Assembly: GCF_902804485.1 (NCBI RefSeq)
Contig: NZ_CADCST010000098.1
Coordinates: 112,593-176,592 of the forward strand
Source: Flavobacterium collinsii
Lineage (GTDB): Bacteria; Bacteroidota; Bacteroidia; Flavobacteriales; Flavobacteriaceae
Direction of reading: 5' to 3'
Length of the DNA stretch: 64,000 nucleotides
The position numbers and the translations under genes are program-made. Below are positions 16,033-23,910 of the stretch, piece after piece (positions within the stretch are counted from its first letter, which is position 1; each line of letters begins with the position of its first letter). The notes beneath the pieces were generated by a model. The model was not told where the DNA came from. It searched no databases and saw nothing but the letters and a program-made list of their open reading frames with translations.

Positions 16033-16965
16033 TTATTTTACGTCCATTAATTCAACGTCAAAAATCAAAGTTGCGTTTGGTGGAATAACTCCTCCTGCAC
16101 CTGCAGCTCCATAAGCCAAATCAGATGGAATTACAAAACGAGCTTTATCGCCTACTTGTAATAAAGCGATACCTTCGTCCCATCCTTCAATCACCTGTCC
16201 TTGACCTAATCTGAATTCGATTGGTTTTTTACGTGGGTAAGATGAATCAAAAACTTTTCCATTTTCTAAAGAACCTTCGTAATGTACTGCAACTGTTTTA
16301 CCAGCTTCAGCTTTCTTACCTTCTCCTTTTTGAATCATTTTATAACGTAAACCACTGTCTGTTTTATCAAAACCTGCAGCCAATTGTTCCATTTTCGCTT
16401 CTGATTCCGCTTTTAAAGCAGCATCACGCTTCAAACGAGCTCCTTTTAAAGCTATAAAAGCTTCAATAGCATTCCATTTTTGAGCTTCTTCACCTACTCT
16501 GATGATTTCTACTGCTTCAAGATTATCTCCTTGAGCCACTGCATCAACAACATCCTGACCTTCGATTACATGACCAAAAACAGTATGTTTTCCGTCTAAC
16601 CAAGAAGTTGGAACGTGTGTAATGTAAAATTGAGAACCGTTACTCGCCGGACCAGAATTAGCCATTGCTAAAACTCCTGGACGATCGTGTTTTAAACTTG
16701 GGTGAAACTCGTCATCAAATTTATATCCAGGATCACCAGTTCCAGTTCCTTTTGGACATCCTCCCTGAATCATAAAATCAGGAATTACTCTATGAAAAGT
16801 TAATCCGTCATAGAATTTTTGCCCCTGAGGTTTTACTTTATTCTCCATATTTCCTTCTGCAAGAGCTACAAAATTCCCTACGGTCCCAGGTGCTAAATCG
16901 TGTGCAAGTTTTACTAAAATCGAACCTTTACCAGTGTTGAATTTAGCGTATATTCCGTTTTCCAT
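16033..16965 (-). CDS. Dual-family peptidyl-prolyl isomerase (cyclophilin-FKBP fusion)
   Basis: The protein has 310 residues and no signal peptide. Residues 1-155 form a cyclophilin (FYDGLTFHRVIPDFMIQGG, GVLAMANSGPASNGSQFYIT, WLDGKHTVFGHV). A helical charged linker (about 165-200) leads to an FKBP domain (VAVHYEGSLENGKVFDSSY, GWDEGIALLQVGDKARFVIP, YGAAGAGGVIPPNATLIFDVEL). Both active sites look complete. Fusions of this order have been described as dual-family immunophilins, including in Flavobacterium. It should act as a cytoplasmic folding catalyst with two independent isomerase sites. It is a single-gene unit with its own terminator. Confidence 0.95.
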   Translation of the reverse strand: MENGIYAKFNTGKGSILVKLAHDLAPGTVGNFVALAEGNMENKVKPQGQKFYDGLTFHRVIPDFMIQGGCPKGTGTGDPGYKFDDEFHPSLKHDRPGVLAMANSGPASNGSQFYITHVPTSWLDGKHTVFGHVIEGQDVVDAVAQGDNLEAVEIIRVGEEAQKWNAIEAFIALKGARLKRDAALKAESEAKMEQLAAGFDKTDSGLRYKMIQKGEGKKAEAGKTVAVHYEGSLENGKVFDSSYPRKKPIEFRLGQGQVIEGWDEGIALLQVGDKARFVIPSDLAYGAAGAGGVIPPNATLIFDVELMDVK

Positions 16966-17017
16966 TGTTGTTATTTTTTATTTGATTGCAAATTTACAAA
17001 TTAATTTTATATCAATT

Positions 17018-18193
17018 TTATGCTTTCTGTTTTTTAGACTTTGATTTGTAAGTTAGGCCATAAACTGTAAATGCCAGTGCCGATAATCCAACACATCCAA
17101 TGGTTACAGCGTGCCATCCACCCAGTTTCCAGAGCAATAATCCGTAAGCCGATCCGGCTGCTGTTCCTAAAAAACTAAATGACATAAAGACGGTATTCAA
17201 TCGGTTTCTGGCTTCCGGAAGCAATGAATATACTCTGGTTTGGTTTGAAATATGAACTCCCTGAATTCCGATATCAATAAATACGATTCCGATCGCAATT
17301 CCGATCACACTTTCTATCGAAAAATAAAAAACCAGAAAACTAATTAAGATCAATAAACAACCGTAACCTACCGCAATTCTTGAGTTTCCTTTGTCTCCCA
17401 TTTTCCCTACTAAAGGTGCTGCCAAAGCTCCTGAAGCCCCTACAATTCCAAAAAGTCCAATTGTAGCACTGTTAAAACCGAATGGTTCTCCGGAAAGCAG
17501 TAAAACCATAGTGGTCCAAAAAGCTCCAAATTGTGCAAAACTAAACACATTAATCAGTGTAGCTTCACGTAAAACCGGCTGTGTTTTAATAAGTGTAAAA
17601 AGAGACTGAATCAACTGCCCGTAAGTTCCCTCAAACTGAGGTTTATTGACCGGAAATTTATTCTGAATCACAAAAAAGATCAATAAACAGATTCCCGCAG
17701 CAATATAAAACATAGACCTCCAACCTAATATCTGACCGATAAATCCGCTTAATGTTCTGGAAAGCAATATCCCAACAAGCAAACCGCTCATGATGGTTCC
17801 TACTACTTTTCCACGCTGTTCCGGTGCACTTAAAGAAGCCGCCAAAGGCAAAATAAGCTGTGGTACGATTGAAGTAATTCCAATTAATAAAGAAGCCACC
17901 TGCAAAAGAAAGAAACTTTTTGCCGTTGCCGCAATAATCAAAGCGATTACAGAAGCAAAAGTGGTCATTAAAATTTGTTTTTTTCGTTCAATTTTATCGC
18001 CTAGCGGAACCATAAAAAACAATCCTATCGCATAACCTGCCTGTGTTAGATAAGTTATTGTTCCCGCACTGGCTTCGGGAATTTTAAATTCGTTGGCAAT
18101 TAAAACAATTAAAGGCTGACAGTAATAAAGATTTGCAACTATAAGTCCAGTGCAAGCTGCCATAAATAAGACATTCGTTTTGGATAAATTCAT
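17018..18193 (-). CDS. MFS transporter, DHA1-like
   Basis: The protein has 391 residues with about twelve hydrophobic segments. Motif A appears between helices 2 and 3 as PLGDKIERKKQI, and its repeat in the second half as PLVGKMGDKGNSR. The start SKTNVLFMAACTGLIVANLYYCQPLI is typical of the YNFM/DHA1 drug-proton antiporter group. The C-terminus is basic (SKSKKQKA). Efflux is likely; the substrate is unknown. It lies 52 bp upstream of the immunophilin start on the same strand but appears independent. Confidence 0.88.
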   Translation of the reverse strand: MNLSKTNVLFMAACTGLIVANLYYCQPLIVLIANEFKIPEASAGTITYLTQAGYAIGLFFMVPLGDKIERKKQILMTTFASVIALIIAATAKSFFLLQVASLLIGITSIVPQLILPLAASLSAPEQRGKVVGTIMSGLLVGILLSRTLSGFIGQILGWRSMFYIAAGICLLIFFVIQNKFPVNKPQFEGTYGQLIQSLFTLIKTQPVLREATLINVFSFAQFGAFWTTMVLLLSGEPFGFNSATIGLFGIVGASGALAAPLVGKMGDKGNSRIAVGYGCLLILISFLVFYFSIESVIGIAIGIVFIDIGIQGVHISNQTRVYSLLPEARNRLNTVFMSFSFLGTAAGSAYGLLLWKLGGWHAVTIGCVGLSALAFTVYGLTYKSKSKKQKA

Positions 18194-18305
18194 TTTGCAA
18201 AAATACCAATCTAATTATTACCAAAACTTTAAAAAAATTATAATTTTTCTAAGTTCAAAGGCAATCCTGTCTATTGTTTTAAAAATTATACTGAATTTTA
18301 AAACA

Positions 18306-18662
18306 TTACGATTCTATAAAATCTTCCCTAATCGGACTAAAAACATCCGTCAAAAGTCCGCTTTCTAAACAAACCACTCCGTGAATGGCATGAGGCGGAA
18401 TGTAAAAACTATCTCCTTCTTTTAGCGTTTGGGTTACACCGCCAATAGTAACGTCAAATTTACCACTTGAAACATACGTTACCTGCGAATGATAGTGCTC
18501 GTGTAAAACACCAATTCCCCCTTTTTCAAAATGAACATTTACCAACATCACTCTTTCATCAAAGGCAAGAATTTTACGCTTGATTCCTTCACCAACAACC
18601 TCCCACTCGATTTCATCACCTTTTATAAATTCTTTGCTTGTTTTTAAATGCTGCATTTTCAA
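18306..18662 (-). CDS. Cupin-domain protein
   Basis: The protein has 118 residues forming one double-stranded beta-helix. Putative metal ligands are His54, His56 and His60-region residues in GVLHEHYHSQVTYV and His91/His94 in GDSFYIPPHAIHGV. ATG 18662 and ATG 18656 are both possible starts. Such small cupins are enzymes or sensors of sugars or ligands; the role here is unknown. The neighbours (MFS transporter and transposase) do not help. Confidence 0.85.
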   Translation of the reverse strand: MKMQHLKTSKEFIKGDEIEWEVVGEGIKRKILAFDERVMLVNVHFEKGGIGVLHEHYHSQVTYVSSGKFDVTIGGVTQTLKEGDSFYIPPHAIHGVVCLESGLLTDVFSPIREDFIES

Positions 18663-18772
18663 TATGTTTAATTAACTTTCTATCCTTTGTAAATTTTATA
18701 TATCAGCTAGCGTTTTTTCACACTAACTATTTCTATCAAATTTAAGCTAATCTGTTTTCTTATTGCTTACTT

Positions 18773-19234
18773 CTAAATTAATTCTTTAAAAATAAACCTT
18801 TCGTCGTAATCGACTTCGGACTTTTCCAAAAAGTGAATATAGTCCTCTTTCAAGGTTTTCTTTTTGTGGTGCGCTTCTTGGTTTTCAATATACTTAATGA
18901 CAGCAGTCAATTGAGATTTACTGTATGAAAAGGCTCCATAGCCTTCCTGCCATTGAAAATATCCTTTGGACAATTTATTAGTATTGATCCACTTTGAGGA
19001 ATCCTGTTTAATATTTTTCATCAAATCAGAAATTGATTGCGCAGGTCTGATCCCGATTAAAATATGAATATGATCCGAAACACCATTTATCGCCAGAAGC
19101 TTATGATCATTATTTTTTATAATTCCGGTTATATATTGATATAATTCTGCTTTCCATTCTTTGTTTATTAACGCACGTCTGAATTTTACTGCGAAAACAA
19201 AATGAATATGTATTTGGGTGTATGTGTTTGCCAT
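18773..19234 (-). CDS. Y1 transposase of the IS200/RAYT type (TnpA)
   Basis: The protein has 153 residues, a single-domain HUH-superfamily tyrosine transposase. It has an N-terminal HIHFVFAVKFR strand, the HUH motif as His55-Ile-His57 (SDHIHILI), and the catalytic helix KYIENQEAHH with Tyr115 and Gln119. All catalytic residues are present and the frame is intact. It is not bracketed by recognisable IS200/IS605 ends and has no tnpB. Instead its 5' side carries a tandem array of REP-like hairpins whose first head starts 4 bp before the start codon. This makes a domesticated REP-associated transposase the preferred reading; a decayed IS200 copy is the alternative. Confidence 0.9.
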   Translation of the reverse strand: MANTYTQIHIHFVFAVKFRRALINKEWKAELYQYITGIIKNNDHKLLAINGVSDHIHILIGIRPAQSISDLMKNIKQDSSKWINTNKLSKGYFQWQEGYGAFSYSKSQLTAVIKYIENQEAHHKKKTLKEDYIHFLEKSEVDYDERFIFKELI

Positions 19235-19237
19235 AAT

Positions 19238-19511
19238 TACCGATATTTAATTCCTGACGGAATAATTTGTGATGTGTAAAACACATATTCGTTCAATTCT
19301 ACCGATATGCAATTCCTGACGGAATAATTTGTGATGTGTAAAACACATATTCGTTCAATTCTACCGATATATGCAATTCCTGACGGAATAATTTGTGATG
19401 TGTAAAACATATATTCTTTCAATTCTACCGATATGCAATTCCTGACGGAATAATGTCCGATGTGAAGATCATATATAATTTGATCCCAGTGACATATAAT
19501 TCCTGACGGAA
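19238..19511 (+). repeat. Tandem REP-like array, five units of 62-64 bp
   Basis: Heads TACCGATAT begin at 19238, 19300, 19362 and 19426; the fifth head is degenerate. Each head is followed within 4-6 bp by the hairpin TTCC-TGAC-GGAA (19251, 19313, 19377, 19439, 19500). Units 1-4 also share a second hairpin, ATGTGT-aaa-ACACAT or a decayed form, and the filler TTCAATTC. The whole unit is conserved, not only a repeat with variable spacers. The array abuts the transposase start. Confidence 0.9.
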
Positions 19512-19647
19512 TGATTTGCGATACATAAACAATTTTTATTTTACATTTACATCACAAAATGAAAGAATAAAACTACAATATTTTCATTAATAAATATTAC
19601 TTCCTCACAATTTATTTTTACTTATTTAATTATCATCAAAAAAAAAT
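19512..19647. other. AT-rich spacer between the two REP-like arrays
   Basis: These 136 bp hold no convincing ORF or promoter. I see only AT-rich sequence with short A and T runs. Confidence 0.5.
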
Positions 19648-19749
19648 GCTCCGTTAGGAGCAAAATATCGGTAAAACAGTAAGCAAAAAAAATGCTCCGT
19701 CGGGAGCAAGATATCGGTAAATCCATCCTCAAAAATGTCCCGCTGGGAC
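19648..19749 (-). repeat. Inverted REP-like elements with the same head
   Basis: Two hairpins, GCTCC-GTTA-GGAGC (19648-19661) and GCTCC-GTCG-GGAGC (19694-19707), are each followed by the inverted head ATATCGGTA (19665-19673 and 19711-19719). A third hairpin, GTCCC-gct-GGGAC (19737-19749), has a decayed head. Relative to the first array the orientation is reversed. The head is conserved while the stem differs, as in REP/iREP pairs. Confidence 0.85.
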
Positions 19750-19778
19750 AACATCTCTTTTACAGTTAGTAGCTGCCC

Positions 19779-20234
19779 TTAGTTTTCCTCTTCTTCAAAA
19801 TTATCAAAGTAGGTAAAATCTTTGGTAATTAATCCTTTTTCAATTGTAAAAATAGTACAGATCGGCAGTTCAAATTTTGAATTGTCAGGCGCTGTACCCG
19901 ATGAAACAAACTCGACAATAATATGTTTCTCTCCAGACGGATAAACCTGAACAACTTTATCATGCAAATCCGGAAAAGCGGAATTAAGCTCTGCATACTT
20001 ATCCGCAATTTGCTTACGGGTTTGTTTAACAATCCCCGGCCCTAATGAAGGATCTTTAAAATCAGCAGTCTCAGTATACATTTCAGACATCTTTTTCCAA
20101 TCGTGGCTATTAAAATGCTCAAAATACTGTTTGATTAATTGTTCGTTTTTTGTGGTATCCATAGATTTTAATTGATTTTGATTCTGACAGGAAATAATTA
20201 CAAAAGACACAATAAGCATCGCTGTTTTTCTCAT
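19779..20234 (-). CDS. SnoaL/NTF2-like lipoprotein
   Basis: The protein has 151 residues. A signal peptide with lipobox (SFVIISCQN) is followed by an NTF2-like cone domain (QLIKQYFEHFNSHDWKKMSEMYTETADFKDP, then KHIIVEFVSSGTAPDNSKFELPICTIFTIEKGLI). The domain matches SnoaL-like polyketide-cyclase relatives, which are often small-molecule enzymes or binding proteins. It is probably exported and lipid-anchored. The REP-like hairpins end 30 bp past its stop. Substrate unknown. Confidence 0.8.
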   Translation of the reverse strand: MRKTAMLIVSFVIISCQNQNQLKSMDTTKNEQLIKQYFEHFNSHDWKKMSEMYTETADFKDPSLGPGIVKQTRKQIADKYAELNSAFPDLHDKVVQVYPSGEKHIIVEFVSSGTAPDNSKFELPICTIFTIEKGLITKDFTYFDNFEEEEN

Positions 20235-20349
20235 GATTTATCATTTTAAGTTACTAAAGATCAGCACAAAGCGGACATAAATATAATCAAATGATTTTGA
20301 CCAAAATGATAAATTCTCAATATTTCCGTTTAAAAAACAAGAAATCAGC

Positions 20350-20679
20350 TTATTTTACAGCAATTGTTTGAGGTGGTTGTTGCTGTTTATCTGTTTTGTA
20401 CAAATAGATCTCTCCATTCTTATGGGTATAGATGTAGGTATAGTTCCAGTAATTTGAACCAGCCATTCTGGTGCCTTCATTAGTATTTGCATTAACATAC
20501 ACTTGTTCCGCATAAATCAATATTTCCCCGTGATCTGAATTGTGTAAAGTACGTATAGGCGGTCCCCACATCTTAATAATATTTTTTTTTGATTGACCAA
20601 TCCATTGATCATTTGCATTTTTAGTGGTTGAACATGCTTGTAAAATCAATAGAGCAGTTAATACGAGTAGCTTTTTCAT
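20350..20679 (-). CDS. Small lipoprotein with a WGPP motif, function unknown
   Basis: The protein has 109 residues with a clear lipoprotein signal (LLILQACSTT). The mature part has IGQSKKNIIKMWGPPIRTL and later a tyrosine-rich strand (NYWNYTYIYT). The pattern of a short helix followed by WGxP recalls SmpA/BamE-like small lipoproteins, but I cannot assign a family. It stands alone on the minus strand. Confidence 0.75.
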   Translation of the reverse strand: MKKLLVLTALLILQACSTTKNANDQWIGQSKKNIIKMWGPPIRTLHNSDHGEILIYAEQVYVNANTNEGTRMAGSNYWNYTYIYTHKNGEIYLYKTDKQQQPPQTIAVK

Positions 20680-20900
20680 GGAGGTTTTATTTTTAAGTAT
20701 CTCTTTACAAAATCATACAATTAAATTGTAATATTAGTTAAAATTAGGCATCTTTTTTTTACATTTAAGATATATTATGTTATATAATCATCATCTATTT
20801 AACCGTACAACAAACACTTATACAGCAACAAACACTATAACCTTCTCGCTATAAACTCTTTCACTAAAAACTTTTAATTATTTTCTGTCATTTTCAAATC

Positions 20901-20934
20901 TTGAAAATTCACAAAAATTAACTTTGTATCTTTG
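20901..20934 (+). promoter_or_regulatory. Promoter of trmD (TTG-N23-TATCTTTG)
   Basis: The -7 box TATCTTTG is at 20927-20934 and a -33 TTG at 20901-20903. The leader before the trmD ATG would be about 20 nt. Confidence 0.6.
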
Positions 20935-20960
20935 CACCTTAGAACTATTGAAGAAAAAAA

Positions 20961-21641
20961 ATGCGAATTGACATTATTACAATTTTACCTGAATTATTAA
21001 AGAGTCCGTTTGAGGCTTCGATTATGAAACGTGCCATAGACAAAGGTTTAGTGGAAGTTCATTTTCATAATTTGCGTGATTACACAACAAACAAGCAAAA
21101 AAGTGTTGACGATTATCCGTTTGGCGGAGGTGCCGGAATGGTAATGACGGTTCAGCCTATTGATGACTGTATCACGCATTTAAAAAGCCAGCGTGAGTAT
21201 GATGAAATTATCTATATGTCGCCTGACGGGGAAACTCTAAATCAAAAAATGGCCAATACGATGTCGATGTATGAAAACATTATCATTCTCTGTGGACATT
21301 ATAAAGGGGTAGATCAACGTGTTCGTGATCATTTTATTACGAAAGAAATTTCAATTGGCGATTATGTATTATCCGGTGGAGAATTAGGAGCTTTGGTTTT
21401 ATCTGATGCCTTGATCCGATTGATTCCCGGTGTTTTGAGCGACGAAACTTCAGCATTGACTGACAGTTTTCAGGACAATCTGCTTTCAGGTCCTATCTAT
21501 ACAAGACCGGCAGATTATAAAGGCTGGAAAGTTCCTGAAGTTTTAACAAGCGGTCATTTTGCTAAAATTGACAAATGGCGTGAGGATATGGCATACGAAC
21601 ATACTAAAAACAGACGTCCGGATTTATTGGAAGAAAAATAA
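20961..21641 (+). CDS. trmD: tRNA (guanine-37-N1)-methyltransferase TrmD
   Basis: TrmD methylates G37 of tRNAs reading CNN codons and so prevents frameshifting. It is a 226-residue SPOUT enzyme. Motifs seen: MRIDIITILPE start, SVDDYPFGGGAGMVM, the knot segments LCGHYKGVDQRV and SIGDYVLSGGELGA, and PADYKGWKVPEVLTSGHF for tRNA binding. In many bacteria trmD lies next to rplS. Here about 3.9 kb with four unrelated genes separates them, and rpsP and rimM are also absent nearby. Confidence 0.97.
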   Translation: MRIDIITILPELLKSPFEASIMKRAIDKGLVEVHFHNLRDYTTNKQKSVDDYPFGGGAGMVMTVQPIDDCITHLKSQREYDEIIYMSPDGETLNQKMANTMSMYENIIILCGHYKGVDQRVRDHFITKEISIGDYVLSGGELGALVLSDALIRLIPGVLSDETSALTDSFQDNLLSGPIYTRPADYKGWKVPEVLTSGHFAKIDKWREDMAYEHTKNRRPDLLEEK

Positions 21642-21743
21642 AAAATATTCCCTCCTCATTTATTTTTAGTGATTCTTCTCCATCATACTTGAAAGCTGTA
21701 ATTATCGTTATCTTTTTTGTTACTTCTTTCTAAAAGCTAAAAA

Positions 21744-22568
21744 ATGAGCGATTTTAATCTGAAACATATTTACAATACACGGAATTATATTGAGATGAAT
21801 TACAATCAAATCATCTCAATAAATTCTCTGGAGGACATTTCCTGTTATTCGTACAGGAATTTGCAACGCATTTTTTACTCTTTATTTAATGAAACCATTG
21901 GCGCTTATCAAACCCGATTGAAAGTAGAAAACGGCTATAAAAAACTGATCTATTCCAACAAACAAATCTCAGAAATTGCACTTGAAGTAGGTTTTGCCGA
22001 TGTACAGTCTTTTTCAAAAACCTTCAAAAAACATTTCGACTGTGCTCCTTCACTAGCCCGAAATCAAAAAGAGCTTTTACTTAACGACACGGGTATTCTT
22101 CAATCTTTCACCTCCTTTTTAAAGCCTGAAATACTTGTAATTCCGGAAACAGCTGTTTATTATCTTAGCTCTAAAACACATTATATTAATCCCGAAATAG
22201 AAAATCTTTGGGACACTCTTTTAAAAAATGAATTTCCTGAAACTGATGCTCACTTCTTCGGAGTTATAACGGATGACATTTTAATTACCGAAAAAATAAA
22301 TTGTACTTACGAAGCCTGCATTGCGACAACTGCTGTTCTTAAAAACCTTCCAAAGAAGCAAATTTTCGGGGGCAAATATGCTCGCTTTTTTCACCATGGA
22401 AGCTACCACACCCTTGAAGAAACGTATAATCAAATCTTTGGTGGCTGGTTTCTAACCCATGATTTTGAACTTTCACATTTGCCTGTTATTGAACAATACC
22501 TGAAAACAAGCGACAATTGTGATAACGAATCCGACTATCTCACAGCGATTTTTATTCCGCTTATTTGA
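21744..22568 (+). CDS. AraC-family regulator with GyrI-like ligand domain
   Basis: The protein has 274 residues. An N-terminal AraC-type double helix-turn-helix (about 5-105; ISEIALEVGFADVQSFSKTFKKHF is the second one) is joined to a C-terminal GyrI-like small-molecule-binding domain (about 120-274, ending SDYLTAIFIPLI). This arrangement occurs in regulators that sense small cationic or aromatic compounds. A perfect 17-bp palindrome lies 2 bp after the stop and upstream of the deiminase gene, which is its likely target; that link is inference. Confidence 0.88.
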   Translation: MSDFNLKHIYNTRNYIEMNYNQIISINSLEDISCYSYRNLQRIFYSLFNETIGAYQTRLKVENGYKKLIYSNKQISEIALEVGFADVQSFSKTFKKHFDCAPSLARNQKELLLNDTGILQSFTSFLKPEILVIPETAVYYLSSKTHYINPEIENLWDTLLKNEFPETDAHFFGVITDDILITEKINCTYEACIATTAVLKNLPKKQIFGGKYARFFHHGSYHTLEETYNQIFGGWFLTHDFELSHLPVIEQYLKTSDNCDNESDYLTAIFIPLI

Positions 22569-22570
22569 TT

Positions 22571-22587
22571 TGTCCATTTTGGACAAC
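22571..22587. promoter_or_regulatory. Perfect palindrome TTGTCCA-TTT-TGGACAA
   Basis: Seven-base arms surround a TTT centre, with no T run behind, so it is a poor terminator. It lies 23 bp upstream of the deiminase -7 box. It could be the binding site of the AraC-GyrI regulator encoded just upstream. Confidence 0.45.
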
Positions 22588-22609
22588 TGCCGGATTGCGT
22601 TTTAGAAAT

Positions 22610-22617
22610 ACATTTGT
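22610..22617 (+). promoter_or_regulatory. -7 box of the deiminase gene (TACATTTG)
   Basis: It is a perfect TAnnTTTG match 64 bp before the ATG at 22682. Confidence 0.5.
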
Positions 22618-22681
22618 ACCGTCAAAATACTAGTAACAAAATGACACTAAACAAGTTAATCCACAACAAACTTATATTAAG

Positions 22682-23812
22682 ATGAAAAAATTATTTTTAC
22701 CAATAGTACTACTTCCTTTGTTCACTTCCTGCCAGGAAGACGGAATGTCTGCAACACCAAACGAACCAACTGAATCCATTAAAAGCGAGATTATGTATAC
22801 CATGCCTGAAGAATCTGCTCCGCATGAAGGAACTTGGCTGCAATGGCCACATCAATATCAATACGGTATTAACTATAGAGATGATTTGGATGCTACATGG
22901 GTTGCCATGACGAAATCACTGTCGACAAGTGAAAAGGTGCATATCGTTGCTTATAATACCAACGAAAAGAACAGAATTACAACTTTATTACAAAATGCAG
23001 GAGTTTCTCTTACTGCTATCGATTTTAAAATCTATAAAACGGATGATGTTTGGGTACGAGATAATGGTCCTATTTATGTAAAAGACAAAAACAACCAATT
23101 AGTAATTCAGGACTGGGGCTTTAATGGCTGGGGAGAAAAAGCTGATTTTAGAAATTGCAACACCATACCTGCACAAATTGCCGCAGATCAAAATACAACT
23201 GTTGTAGATTTAAATGCGATCATGATCAACGAAGGCGGAGCTGTAGAAATAGATGGAAAAGGAACCTTATTAGCTACGAAAAGCTCTATTCTGAACTCAA
23301 ATCGTAATCCTGGAATGAGCCAGGCACAAGCTGAAGCAATTTTTAAAAAATATTTAGGAGTGTCTAACTTCATCTGGCTTAACGGAAAAGCAGGAAAAGA
23401 AATTACTGACATGCACATTGATGGGTTTGCACGATTTGGTAATGACAATACCATCGTGACGATGAGTGAAGATGATTTACTGTACTGGGAAGTACCAGAA
23501 GGAGACATTCCTACTTTGTACAATTCAAAAGATTTAAAAGGTAAAAAATACAATTTCCTAAAACTGCCTTTGACTCAAAACAAAGTGGTAACGACATATG
23601 GAAAAAGACTAGGCTACAAAGGCTCTTATGTTAATTACTATATTGGAAACACGGTTGTATTGGTTCCTAATTACAATGATCCTAATGATGCCGTTGCCAA
23701 TCAATTGATTCAAAGCTTGTATCCTAACAGAAAGGTAATTGGTATCGACGTTCGTAATTTGTACGCTAATGGAGGAATGATCCACTGTGTGACACAACAG
23801 CAGCCTAAGTAA
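22682..23812 (+). CDS. Agmatine/peptidyl-arginine deiminase-family lipoprotein
   Basis: The protein has 376 residues of the Porphyromonas-type arginine deiminase family. Residues 1-17 are a lipoprotein signal (LPLFTSC, Cys17). The guanidine-modifying residues are in place: WVRDNGP (Asp127), INEGGA (Glu184), TDMHIDGFARF (His245, Asp247) and the nucleophile in GGMIHCVTQ (Cys369). Most agmatine deiminases are cytoplasmic. The lipobox suggests this one acts in the periplasm or at the surface, on agmatine or on C-terminal arginines of peptides. It is probably controlled by the upstream AraC-GyrI regulator. Confidence 0.9.
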   Translation: MKKLFLPIVLLPLFTSCQEDGMSATPNEPTESIKSEIMYTMPEESAPHEGTWLQWPHQYQYGINYRDDLDATWVAMTKSLSTSEKVHIVAYNTNEKNRITTLLQNAGVSLTAIDFKIYKTDDVWVRDNGPIYVKDKNNQLVIQDWGFNGWGEKADFRNCNTIPAQIAADQNTTVVDLNAIMINEGGAVEIDGKGTLLATKSSILNSNRNPGMSQAQAEAIFKKYLGVSNFIWLNGKAGKEITDMHIDGFARFGNDNTIVTMSEDDLLYWEVPEGDIPTLYNSKDLKGKKYNFLKLPLTQNKVVTTYGKRLGYKGSYVNYYIGNTVVLVPNYNDPNDAVANQLIQSLYPNRKVIGIDVRNLYANGGMIHCVTQQQPK

Positions 23813-23837
23813 GTCAAATAGATTTTTTTGAAGTATA

Positions 23838-23909
23838 CAGTCTCAGTTTACAGTTATATGTCTCTTGAATTCAATCAGGAAACTTTAACTACAAACTGAG
23901 ACTAAACTG
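23838..23909. repeat. CAGTCTCAGT-family hairpin between convergent genes
   Basis: The left units CAGTCTCAGTTTACAGTTA (23838-23856) pair with TAACTACAAACTGAGACT (23886-23903). It fills the gap between two converging stop codons. Confidence 0.75.
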
Positions 23910-23910
23910 C

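Noticed and set aside
18773..19234. Complete IS200/IS605 element
   Set aside because: No tnpB and no typical left and right ends; the flanking repeats behave as REP-like arrays.
19237..19422. 61-residue ORF on the minus strand
   Set aside because: It is an accidental frame through the tandem REP-like units and its protein is itself repetitive.
19238..19511. CRISPR array
   Set aside because: Units repeat at 62-64 bp but the parts between hairpins are conserved as well, so there are no variable spacers, and no cas genes are present.
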